Origin: Alphaproteobacteria bacterium
Lineage (GTDB): Bacteria; Pseudomonadota; Alphaproteobacteria; Puniceispirillales; Puniceispirillaceae
NCBI GenBank assembly: GCA_016779005.1
Contig: JADHOL010000011.1
Span: 1-51,214 of the forward strand
Length of the DNA: 51,214 bases
Direction of reading: 5' to 3'
Below, piece by piece: positions 25,161-33,232 of this stretch. The position numbers and the translations under genes are program-made. Below the pieces are notes generated by a model that worked only from the letters and a program-made list of their open reading frames with translations, did not search any database and was not told the DNA's origin. Position 1 is the first letter of the stretch, and each line of letters begins with the position of its first letter.

Positions 25161-25193
25161 AAAACTTAGTTAAGTTTTGTCAATTGTTGACAA
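25161..25193. promoter_or_regulatory. Two overlapping palindromes, candidate operator of the polyamine-type operon
   Basis: AAAACTTA-GT-TAAGTTTT (25161-25178) has perfect 8-base arms. TTGTCAA-TTG-TTGACAA (25177-25193) has perfect 7-base arms, and the two share two bases. The second contains TTGTTGACAA, which fits the FadR/GntR operator pattern T.GT..AC.A. They lie 12-45 bp upstream of the binding-protein start, a position suited to repression. The GntR protein encoded at 17.4 kb is the natural candidate. Confidence 0.5.
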
Positions 25194-25466
25194 TATTTAT
25201 GATAGTAGCATTTTTTTGTAATCACAAACGTTATTTTCGCATCACGCTGCAAACTAAAACGCACTATGTTCAAACTATTTTTATTGCTGAAACTTTATAG
25301 ACTTATTTTTAATTTTTGGGCCCGCTTTTTTCGCATCAGCTGCTAAAAACCAACATAAAAAAAGGGGGGAAAGCCAGAATAATTTTCTTATTGATCGAGT
25401 TTTAAAAGCATGTCATGATTGCTAATACGAATTACTAATACGTATAACCAATGAGGATTTGGTGTA
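25194..25466. promoter_or_regulatory. Divergent promoter region with paired direct repeats upstream of the LacI gene
   Basis: This gap separates the leftward polyamine-type operon from the rightward sugar operon. TTTTCGCATCA occurs twice (25234-25244 and 25328-25338), each followed by a GCTGC; the copies are 94 bp apart. CTAATACG also occurs twice (25422-25429 and 25435-25442), 13 bp apart. The second copy runs into the palindrome ATACGTAT, with a central CG as in LacI-family operators. These are candidate sites for the LacI regulator. No RNA gene or terminator is evident. Confidence 0.4.
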
Positions 25467-26474
25467 ATGGGGTTTAATAATGCCACTCAAAAAGATGTAG
25501 CAACGAAGGCTGGTGTATCTCAAGCTACTGTTTCTAACGCATTAAATCCGTCTTCAGCGCTAAATATTCCGTCTCAGACAATAGAGCGGATCAAAAAAGT
25601 TGCTCAGGAGCTTAATTATAAGCCAAATCGCTTTGCCAAAGCATTACGAACAAACCGCACACAAACTCTTGCCTGCATTATTCCTGATATTACGAACCCA
25701 TTTTATCCAGCCCTTGTAAAAGGTGTGCAACGCGCATGCGAAGCTGCTGATTATGATGTGGTAACGCTGAATACCGATGGAAGTAAAAATAGAGAATTGC
25801 ATTATATAGAGCTTGCCAAGCAAGGTAGGTATGATGGACTGGTAGGGGTGTTTTTCAATCTTAGTTCATCTCATTTTGAAGAATTGGCTGAACTGAATAT
25901 ACCGGTAGTGAGGCTTGAATCAAGCGCAAGAGCCCAAGCGCAGCAATTCTTTGACAGTCTATATGTTGACGATGATTCTGCATTTGAAGAGATAACCCAA
26001 CTTCTTATTGATAAAGGTCACACAGACATCTGTATGATTTCAGGAAAAGGTGGGCCACAACATCTTCGTGTTTCAGGATATAAAAAGGCACTTGCTGATG
26101 CTGGTATTAAGCCATTCGTCCAATTAGAAGAAGAGTTTAATGAAAATGGCGGTGAAATGGCGCTTCAAAAACTCTTATCAAAAAGACACGTTCCTTCCGC
26201 AATTGTTGCCGCTAATGATTTGATGGCAATTGGATGTATGAGAGTTATAAAAAAACTTGGATTGTCTATTCCAGATCAAATCGCAGTCACTGGTTTTGAT
26301 AATATACCAGCTGCAGAATTGGTCACACCAGCACTTACCACGATTGATAGGTTCCAAGAAGATAGCGCAGTAAAAGCTACAAAACTAATTATTGGACGTC
26401 TTAATAAACAAGTAATTGGACATGGGCAGACAATAAAACAGCCGTATAGGATTATTCGGCGAAATTCGGCGTAA
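25467..26474 (+). CDS. LacI-family transcriptional regulator
   Basis: A 335-residue sugar-responsive repressor of standard length. The N-terminal helix-turn-helix and hinge are clear (KDVATKAGVSQATVSNAL, then PNRFAKALRTNRT). The rest is a periplasmic-binding-protein-like sensor domain with IIPDITNPFYPALV, LIDKGHTDICMISG and VTGFDNIPAAELVTPALTTI. It is encoded directly upstream of the sugar importer genes, separated by only 20 bp from the binding protein. It presumably controls that operon and itself from sites in the gap upstream. GAGG lies about 10 bases before the ATG. Confidence 0.95.
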   Translation: MGFNNATQKDVATKAGVSQATVSNALNPSSALNIPSQTIERIKKVAQELNYKPNRFAKALRTNRTQTLACIIPDITNPFYPALVKGVQRACEAADYDVVTLNTDGSKNRELHYIELAKQGRYDGLVGVFFNLSSSHFEELAELNIPVVRLESSARAQAQQFFDSLYVDDDSAFEEITQLLIDKGHTDICMISGKGGPQHLRVSGYKKALADAGIKPFVQLEEEFNENGGEMALQKLLSKRHVPSAIVAANDLMAIGCMRVIKKLGLSIPDQIAVTGFDNIPAAELVTPALTTIDRFQEDSAVKATKLIIGRLNKQVIGHGQTIKQPYRIIRRNSA

Positions 26475-26494
26475 AAAAACAAAGGGAGGAAAAA

Positions 26495-27826
26495 TTGAAA
26501 GTTATTTCAAAGAGTATTTTTTACGGTATCATTACCACATCATTTCTTTTTTCAACATCAGCGGTTGCGAAAACGCAAATCTCTTGGTGGAATTATTCTA
26601 ATGAGGGAAGTGGTTTAAACGCAGCATTAACGCAATATATACAAGATGGTTTTAATTCATCTCAGGATGAGATTGAATTACAGATAATTTTTAAAGAAGG
26701 CGAGTATAACGAGACAACGAGGACAGCACTGCTAGCGGGCGTAGGCCCTGACTTAGTAAGTTCTTCTGGTGCTACTTATGTCGCAAAATATGTAGAAGGT
26801 GGCTTCCTTAAATCTTTGGAAGGATATGCTGAAAAATTCGGCTGGAGTGATAAAATCTTACCATGGGCTTATAACACAGGTGTATTTAGAGATGAGCTTT
26901 ACTCATTACCTAAAAACTATGAAAGCATGTTATATTTCTACAATAAAACATTGTTTGAAGAAAATGGATGGTCACTTCCGACTAATCTTGCTGAATATGA
27001 ATCTCTAGCAGCTGAGATACAAGAGCAAGGTTTATATCCGTTTGCTTATGGCTCTTCTGGCTGGCCAATGACACATGAGCATCTTGCAGGCAACTATTTA
27101 AATACTGTAGCTGGCCCTGATAACGTTTATAAGGCAATGGTTGGTGAGAAAGAATGGACGGACCCAGAGTTTGTAGAATCTTTAGAACTGCTTAAAAAGC
27201 ATATGCTTGCTGGCTACTGGTCTGGAAGCCTTGAGAATTACTATGCTGTTGGGTGGGATGATTTCTCGGCTCAATTCCAAAACAGAGAGGCTGCAATGCT
27301 TCAAATTGGTTCATGGGGTTTTGAAATAGCAACAGGTCTCGATGATAAGTCAGATGATTGGGGATGGGCACCACTTCCTATCCTAACTGAGGAAGGCGGA
27401 GAGCCTAACTATCAGCTTTCAGTTGGTGGAACATTATCAATAAACGCTGCAAGTAAGAACCCCGATGCGGCAGCTGAAGTCCTTAACTGGATTTTAAGTA
27501 ACAAAGACACTATTATTGAACTTACCAAAAGCCGAAATTTTGGTGAATGGCTAATGCCTCTTTATTATGAGGAAGCTGACTTTGCAGGTGATATTGAACC
27601 AAAGTTGCGTGATTATCTCGTAGACTTTTCTGAAAGAACAGGTAACGGCAACTATGGGTATACAACATGGACCTACTATCCGCCAGAAGCTGGAACTCAT
27701 ATCTGGAAGGATATGGAAGTAGTTTGGGCTGGTGATATTTCAGTTGAAGAATTTCTGGGCGAACAGCAAAAGCTCTGGGAAAAAGCAAGAAAGAATAACG
27801 AACTCTTGCCGATAGCAGCGAGATAA
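26495..27826 (+). CDS. Sugar ABC transporter substrate-binding protein (family 1), TTG start
   Basis: A 443-residue periplasmic sugar receptor. The signal peptide covers residues 1-25 (ends SAVAK-TQ), followed by ISWWNYSNEGSG. Typical features are LLAGVGPDLVSS, LYSLPKNYESMLYFYNKTLFEENGW and a Trp-rich body suited to oligosaccharide stacking. The start is TTG, supported by a very strong AGGGAGG five bases upstream and by the lack of a nearby in-frame ATG. The ligand is a sugar or glycoside; comparison with the raffinose/cellobiose group would be needed to say more. A hairpin separates it from the first permease gene. Confidence 0.93.
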   Translation: MKVISKSIFYGIITTSFLFSTSAVAKTQISWWNYSNEGSGLNAALTQYIQDGFNSSQDEIELQIIFKEGEYNETTRTALLAGVGPDLVSSSGATYVAKYVEGGFLKSLEGYAEKFGWSDKILPWAYNTGVFRDELYSLPKNYESMLYFYNKTLFEENGWSLPTNLAEYESLAAEIQEQGLYPFAYGSSGWPMTHEHLAGNYLNTVAGPDNVYKAMVGEKEWTDPEFVESLELLKKHMLAGYWSGSLENYYAVGWDDFSAQFQNREAAMLQIGSWGFEIATGLDDKSDDWGWAPLPILTEEGGEPNYQLSVGGTLSINAASKNPDAAAEVLNWILSNKDTIIELTKSRNFGEWLMPLYYEEADFAGDIEPKLRDYLVDFSERTGNGNYGYTTWTYYPPEAGTHIWKDMEVVWAGDISVEEFLGEQQKLWEKARKNNELLPIAAR

Positions 27827-27839
27827 AAACTATTGGAAG

Positions 27840-27864
27840 AATGGAGCCGTTCTGCGGCTCCATT
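27840..27864 (+). promoter_or_regulatory. Hairpin between sugar binding-protein and permease genes
   Basis: ATGGAGCCG (27841-27849) and CGGCTCCAT (27855-27863) are perfect 9-base arms around TTCTG, extendable by one A-T pair on each side. It begins 13 bp after the binding-protein stop codon. Its presence argues that the permease starts at ATG 27875 rather than at the upstream in-frame TTG (27833), which would place the hairpin inside the coding region. Confidence 0.7.
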
Positions 27865-27874
27865 TATCGTTCTT

Positions 27875-28750
27875 ATGAAAAACTTATCGAATAAAGAAAT
27901 GACAAGCTGGATTTTTCTGGCGCCTGTATTGTTTATACATTTGCTTGTGGTGGCTATTCCGTCATTATCAAGCCTTGCCCTATGTTTTACGGATTGGAAT
28001 GGGTTCGGTAAAATTAATTTTGTTGGCTTTGAGAATTTCTTGGAATTATTTGATGATCGTGTGTTTAAAAAAGCTGTCACTCATAATTTAATCTGGACTG
28101 GTTTATTCCTAACAGTGCCCATTGCTTTGGCGCTTCTAGCCGCTTTTTTGCTAACAGGGGTAAAACGATTTCAGATGTTTTACAGATTTGTTTTCTTTTT
28201 CCCTTATATTTTGGCAAGCATCGTTAATTGTCTAATTTGGAAATATCTATTTCATCCCATTCATGGATTAGCTGCTTTTTTTAAAGATATAGGGTGGGAG
28301 TCGTTAGCAACATCGCCGCTAACCACCAAGGAGACTTCTTTATATGCAGTTGCATTTGTAGATGGTTGGCATTTTTGGGGTTTCCTTGTCGTAATTTATA
28401 TAACAGCTATGTATCAAGTTGATGAAAGTTTGTATGAAGCTGCGGATATTGAAGGTGCCTCAAAATGGCAAACATTTCGATATGTCACATTTCCATCAAT
28501 CAGACCGATGTTTTTGTTTTCTTTTCTGATAATTATCATCTGGTCTGTCCCTGCCTTTGATTATGTTTATATTCTCACTTCTGGGGGGCCTGCCTACAGC
28601 TCTGAAGTCGTTGCTAATTTTATGTATTTTGAAGCTTTTAGAAATATGAATGTTGGGTATGCCTCTGCTGTTGGGGCATTGATGTTTGTTTATGTGTTCA
28701 CTATTTTGGGGTTTTTTTGGACGCTAAGAAAATTAGGCTGGGAGATATAA
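27875..28750 (+). CDS. Sugar ABC transporter permease (MalF/UgpA type)
   Basis: About 291 residues with six helices and the EAA loop YEAADIEGASKWQTFRYVTFPSI. Conserved ALCFTDWNGFGKINFVGFENF near the start is characteristic of the first permease of family 1 sugar importers. ATG 27875 is selected because the alternative TTG (27833) lies before a strong intergenic hairpin. A further in-frame ATG (27899) is also possible. No strong ribosome binding site is visible for any of these. It is co-transcribed with the binding protein, second permease and ADP-ribosylglycohydrolase-like gene. Confidence 0.9.
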   Translation: MKNLSNKEMTSWIFLAPVLFIHLLVVAIPSLSSLALCFTDWNGFGKINFVGFENFLELFDDRVFKKAVTHNLIWTGLFLTVPIALALLAAFLLTGVKRFQMFYRFVFFFPYILASIVNCLIWKYLFHPIHGLAAFFKDIGWESLATSPLTTKETSLYAVAFVDGWHFWGFLVVIYITAMYQVDESLYEAADIEGASKWQTFRYVTFPSIRPMFLFSFLIIIIWSVPAFDYVYILTSGGPAYSSEVVANFMYFEAFRNMNVGYASAVGALMFVYVFTILGFFWTLRKLGWEI

Positions 28751-28753
28751 ATA

Positions 28754-29596
28754 ATGCGTATCTCTGAAAATAAGCTGAGAGGCGCTGTTAGTAATCACAT
28801 TATTTTAATGGTTCTGGCACTGACCATCATTCTGCCTATAATGGTGCTGGTGTTTAACTCAATTAAGCCAGATGAGGAATTCGGCATAAATCCGCTTGGC
28901 TTTCCTGAAAAAGTTAGAGTGATGAATTACTATGATGCATTTGTAATTGGAAATTATGCGCAGGTAATGATGAATTCGCTGTTGCTTGTAACAGGAACAT
29001 TAATCATGTGTCTTACATTCTCGAGCATGGCTGCATTTAGTTTGGCTGTTTTAAACCCAAATGGAAAAGCTACTATCTTGATAGGCATTTATCTTCTAGT
29101 TGGTCTTAGTATTCCAGCCCAATTATTTATACTCCCATTATTTATAATCTGGAAAAATCTCCATCTAAATAACACCTTTATTGGACTTATACTTATTTAC
29201 AGTGCGCTGAATGCTCCATTTGCTGTTTTTTTGATTAGAAGCTATATGGTTCAACTTCCGCGAGAGTTATTTGAAGCAGCGATTGTGGAAGGGGCATCCA
29301 CCTTTCAGTTATTCACACGCGTTGCTTTGCCCTTGTCTTGGCCTGTTTTCCTGACAACTGGGCTTGTTGTAAGTCTAGCAGTTTGGAATGAGTTTTTATT
29401 TGCTGTGACATTTATTCACAATGAAGAGTTCAAGCCAATTTCAACAATTTTATATTCTTTTCAGAATCGAAGAGAAGAAAATTATGCATTAATAAGTGCC
29501 GCCTCCATAATGATGGCGGCACCACTAGCAATACTTTTTATTTTGTTTCAAAGAAATTTTATAGCTGGTTTAACGAGTGGCGGAACCAAGGGGTAG
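28754..29596 (+). CDS. Sugar ABC transporter permease (MalG/UgpE type)
   Basis: A 280-residue permease, partner of the preceding protein, with six helices, the EAA loop FEAAIVEGASTFQLFTRVALPLSWP and the typical VFNSIKPDEEF after the first helix. It starts 4 bp after the first permease and ends 3 bp before the next gene, so all are tightly coupled. A GGGAGA serves as ribosome binding site. The ATPase for this pair is probably the convergent MalK-type gene at 31.8-32.9 kb. Confidence 0.93.
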   Translation: MRISENKLRGAVSNHIILMVLALTIILPIMVLVFNSIKPDEEFGINPLGFPEKVRVMNYYDAFVIGNYAQVMMNSLLLVTGTLIMCLTFSSMAAFSLAVLNPNGKATILIGIYLLVGLSIPAQLFILPLFIIWKNLHLNNTFIGLILIYSALNAPFAVFLIRSYMVQLPRELFEAAIVEGASTFQLFTRVALPLSWPVFLTTGLVVSLAVWNEFLFAVTFIHNEEFKPISTILYSFQNRREENYALISAASIMMAAPLAILFILFQRNFIAGLTSGGTKG

Positions 29597-29598
29597 TT

Positions 29599-31773
29599 AT
29601 GGAACTTGATAGTATTTATCACGAAAAAGTATATGCAGGTGTGCTTGGCAAGATAATAGGCGTCTATCTTGGTAGACCATTCGAACAATGGACATATGAT
29701 ATTATTATGCAAAGAATCGGCGAGGTGCATTACTATGTAAATGACAAGCTGAACAAGCCTTTGATTGTAACCGATGATGACATTACAGGAACCTTCACCT
29801 TTTTAAGAGCTTTGAAGGATTATGAATCTGACCGTGATATTGAGGCAAAGCAAATTGGCCAGACTTGGCTAAACTATATTGTTGAGAAAGAGACGATATT
29901 ATGGTGGGGCGGTGTTGGGGAGTCATCAGAGCATACAGCTTATCAAAATCTAAAGAACGGTATTTTTGCCCCCCAGAGTGGTTCTATCGCACAAAATGGG
30001 AAAGTGGTTGCAGAGCAAATAGGTGCGCAAATCTTTATCGATGGATGGGCAATGGTTTGTCCAGGTGACCCGGAAAAGGCAGCGGTGCTTGCTGGAAAAG
30101 CGGCGAGCGTTAGTCATGATGGCGAAGCAGTGTATGGCGCAAAGATTGTTGCTGCTCTGGAATCCTATGCATTTGTGGAGACCGATATATCAAAACTATT
30201 ATCAGTCGCTAAAACCCTTATTCCGCAGGATTCTAGTATTTTCAGACTGATAAGTGATATTGAAGAATGGCATTCATCAGAAAAAGATTGGAAGAAAACA
30301 AGGCAGAGTATTGAAAACCGATACGGGTATCAGCACTATCCTGGTGGGTGTCATATCATTCCAAATCACGCATTGATTATTCTTTCTTTGTTATATGGTG
30401 AGGGTGATTTTGATAAAACAATGAATATTGTAAATACGGCTGGATGGGATACAGATTGCAATTCTGGGAATGTTGGCTGTCTTATTGGTATTAGAAACGG
30501 TTTAAAGAGTTTTGATAGTGGAACGGATTGGCGGGGCCCGGTTAGTGACATCATGTATTGTCCAACCGCTGATGGCTCGCAGACAATTACAGATGCTCTG
30601 ACGGAATCTTATAAAATTATTAAGATTGCGAACCAAATTAGAGGAATAGAATTTCAACCACCAAAAAATGGTGCACGCTATAACTTTGAGATGTCTGGTT
30701 CTGTTCAAGGGTGGAGGGGAGTTATTTTAAATCAAATATCTAATAGCTCATTTCTAGAGATAACTAACGTCGAAGGGCATAGTAACGCTGGAAGCCGTTC
30801 ACTTAAAATAAGGTGTAATCTGGCACCAACTGAAAGTGGAAAAATATTTACGAACTCTTTTTTCCCGCAGGAATTAAAACAGCTATCAGGTGAGGCAAAA
30901 AAAACATTTTTTAGTTATAACTTTTTATGTTGCCCCCAAATCTATTCAGGCCAACTAATTTCTTCTGAAGTAACAGCAGATATAAACAACAAGCAGCCAA
31001 GCTCATTCCGATTTTTTGTGAATGCCTATTCCAAAAGTGATGAACTTACAACATACGGTGCAGAAATTATCACAATCAAACCTGGTGAAACTCAGAAGAT
31101 AGACTGGCAGGTGGAAGTTCCAGACTCGTTCCCCATAACTGAAATAGGCTTAGAGGTCATCTCTGCTAAAAATCAAACAGATGGCATATTATATCTTGAT
31201 TATGTCAACATATCAGGAAAACCTGTTACAAAATTCCATAGACCAGACCATGTTAATCCGCTTGCGCGAGGGAAAGTGCCAGATAGGAAAGCGGCAGTCA
31301 TGTGGCGAAAAAGCTGGATTAAAGCATGTGATCATTGGACAGATAGATCCTGGGAGCCAGCTTTCAAAATAAGTAATAATTTTGGTAGGGGTTTAATACT
31401 CACAGGGTCATCTGAATGGTCAGATTATACCGTTTCATCAGATGTGAAATTTTACCTTGGTAAGTCAGGGGGAATTGTAGCAAGAGTGCAAGGATTACAG
31501 AGATATTATGCGTTGGAGTTAACAGCTAAAGGAATATTAAGGCTTGTGAAAGTGCTCGATGGCGTCACAATATTACGCGAGATACAAGAAACATTTGAGC
31601 TCAACAAAGCCTACGAGCTAGAGTTAGCCGTTAATGGTAGCGTAATCACGGGCAAAATGAATTCAAAGTCTATTCTCGAGTATGATGATAAAAATAGCCC
31701 TCTCTTATCAGGGGCAATTGGACTTGTTGTTGAAGCGGGAACTCTATTTACGGAAATGATAGAAATTACTTAG
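29599..31773 (+). CDS. ADP-ribosylglycohydrolase-like enzyme with two C-terminal beta-sandwich-like domains
   Basis: A 724-residue protein. Residues 1-350 form an ADP-ribosylglycohydrolase (DraG/ARH) domain with the metal-binding motifs TDDDITG (about 58-64) and GWDTDCNSGN (about 282-291). Residues 360-545 look like a carbohydrate-binding-module-type sandwich (GSVQGWRG, SNAGSRSLKI, GILYLDYVNISG). Residues 565-724 resemble a concanavalin/DUF1080-like domain (GGIVARVQGLQRYYALEL). ARH proteins are normally about 300 residues. No signal peptide is present, so it should act in the cytoplasm. It is the fourth gene of a sugar-importer operon, 3 bp after the permease, which suggests hydrolysis of an imported N- or O-glycoside rather than protein de-ADP-ribosylation. 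This is inference. Confidence 0.8.
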   Translation: MELDSIYHEKVYAGVLGKIIGVYLGRPFEQWTYDIIMQRIGEVHYYVNDKLNKPLIVTDDDITGTFTFLRALKDYESDRDIEAKQIGQTWLNYIVEKETILWWGGVGESSEHTAYQNLKNGIFAPQSGSIAQNGKVVAEQIGAQIFIDGWAMVCPGDPEKAAVLAGKAASVSHDGEAVYGAKIVAALESYAFVETDISKLLSVAKTLIPQDSSIFRLISDIEEWHSSEKDWKKTRQSIENRYGYQHYPGGCHIIPNHALIILSLLYGEGDFDKTMNIVNTAGWDTDCNSGNVGCLIGIRNGLKSFDSGTDWRGPVSDIMYCPTADGSQTITDALTESYKIIKIANQIRGIEFQPPKNGARYNFEMSGSVQGWRGVILNQISNSSFLEITNVEGHSNAGSRSLKIRCNLAPTESGKIFTNSFFPQELKQLSGEAKKTFFSYNFLCCPQIYSGQLISSEVTADINNKQPSSFRFFVNAYSKSDELTTYGAEIITIKPGETQKIDWQVEVPDSFPITEIGLEVISAKNQTDGILYLDYVNISGKPVTKFHRPDHVNPLARGKVPDRKAAVMWRKSWIKACDHWTDRSWEPAFKISNNFGRGLILTGSSEWSDYTVSSDVKFYLGKSGGIVARVQGLQRYYALELTAKGILRLVKVLDGVTILREIQETFELNKAYELELAVNGSVITGKMNSKSILEYDDKNSPLLSGAIGLVVEAGTLFTEMIEIT

Positions 31774-31804
31774 ATTATCATCCCAAAATATTTAAATACT
31801 CAAT

Positions 31805-32890
31805 TTAATGAGCTGAGACAATCTGTCCATCAGAATTAAAAATATGGCACTTTTCAGGGTCAAATCCGACCTCGACCTCATCGCCGACAGTGATGTTGCT
31901 CTCTGCATTGGTTTCCGCAATGAGCGGTTCACCCTCTTTATCAATATATAGAAAAGTACTAGAGCCGAGCCTTTCAACAATAATAACTTTACCTTTCCAG
32001 CTTTTGAACTTACCAGAATTCACCCAAAGGTCTTCTGGTCGAATGCCTAGTCGAATATCATCTCCGATATTAATGTTATCAGGAGACCCGTTCATAGCAA
32101 GGTTAACCGATTTCATTAAACCAACTTCAAAACCTTGTTTAGATTTTTTGGAGACTTTAGAATCAATGAGATTCATTTTTGGAGAACCTATAAATCCGCC
32201 AACAAACTCATTGGCTGGTTTTTTATACAGACTAATCGGTGGCCCGATTTGGGAAACCTCTCCTTTATCTAAAACTACTATTTCATCAGCCATCGTCATT
32301 GCTTCAGTTTGATCATGTGTTACATAAACCATTGTCGCACCAATTTGATCATGGAGCCTTGCTATTTCAACCCGCATTTGTACTCGAAGTGACGCATCCA
32401 AATTAGAAAGTGGCTCGTCGAATAAAAAAACCTTTGGCTGTCTAATTATTGCACGCCCGATGGCTACCCTCTGTTTTTGACCACCAGATAATTGTTTTGG
32501 TTTTCTTTTAAGTAATTCTTCTATCTGCAGTATTCTTGCAGTTTCAAAAACACGCTCTTTAATCTCATCCTTTGGTCTTTTTTCAATTGTAAGACCGAAA
32601 GCAATGTTTTCAAAAACAGTCATATGGGGAAATAGCGCATACGATTGAAATACCATCGCAACGCTTCGATGTTTGGGCGCAAGCTCATTAACAACTAGTC
32701 CATCAATAGACACTGTACCATTATTGATATCTTCTAATCCGGCAATCATTCTTAGAAGCGTAGACTTCCCACATCCACTAGGTCCAACAAGGACTGAAAA
32801 AGAGCCGCTTTTTATATCAAGTGTTACATCCTTTATAATGTGTTTATCATCAAACCATTTGTTAACTTTATCTAACTTAATACTGGCCAT
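31805..32890 (-). CDS. Sugar ABC transporter ATP-binding protein (MalK/UgpC type)
   Basis: A 361-residue ATPase with Walker A (GPSGCGKST), Q-loop (VFQSYALFPHM), signature LSGGQKQR, Walker B (VFLFDEPLSNLD) and His switch (VTHDQTEAM). The C-terminal regulatory/TOBE region ends with EVEVGFDPEKCHIFNSDG, typical of MalK/UgpC. It converges on the ADP-ribosylglycohydrolase-like gene with a 31 bp gap and is the evident energy subunit for the sugar permeases at 27.9-29.6 kb, although on the other strand and therefore under a separate promoter. Such ATPases can also be shared by several sugar importers. Confidence 0.94.
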   Translation of the reverse strand: MASIKLDKVNKWFDDKHIIKDVTLDIKSGSFSVLVGPSGCGKSTLLRMIAGLEDINNGTVSIDGLVVNELAPKHRSVAMVFQSYALFPHMTVFENIAFGLTIEKRPKDEIKERVFETARILQIEELLKRKPKQLSGGQKQRVAIGRAIIRQPKVFLFDEPLSNLDASLRVQMRVEIARLHDQIGATMVYVTHDQTEAMTMADEIVVLDKGEVSQIGPPISLYKKPANEFVGGFIGSPKMNLIDSKVSKKSKQGFEVGLMKSVNLAMNGSPDNINIGDDIRLGIRPEDLWVNSGKFKSWKGKVIIVERLGSSTFLYIDKEGEPLIAETNAESNITVGDEVEVGFDPEKCHIFNSDGQIVSAH

Positions 32891-33232
32891 TACCCGTGTG
32901 CCCCGAAGCGTTATGTAACCATTTAACAGTACAGTTTTAGAGCTGTTAACTCAAGAAAATAATGTAATTACTAAACATTTTAACACACTGAAAAATCTGA
33001 TAAAAACAAAAAAATATGAGCGTTGGTTTTATCGAATAATTAGCTTAAAGCACTGGTTTGAAAAAAATAGGAATAGATTAGAAAACGATCATCTTTAGAC
33101 ACACAAAATTTTCATAGCTGAATAGAATAGTAAGCTGGCCTGCGTAGCCTCTAATCGGCCATTAAAACATCATCGTACAATGCGATAGTCGCTTGCCCAT
33201 ATTAGGGAGTTAAAACAGGTGAGCTACCTTCA
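32891..33232. other. Intergenic gap between sugar ATPase and ABC exporter genes
   Basis: About 340 bp, AT-rich, between two leftward genes. It should hold the ATPase promoter and the 3' end of the exporter transcript. I see only weak dyads (for example GGCC repeated at about 33138 and 33158), no terminator with a T-run, no RNA gene and no plausible ORF. Confidence 0.4.
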
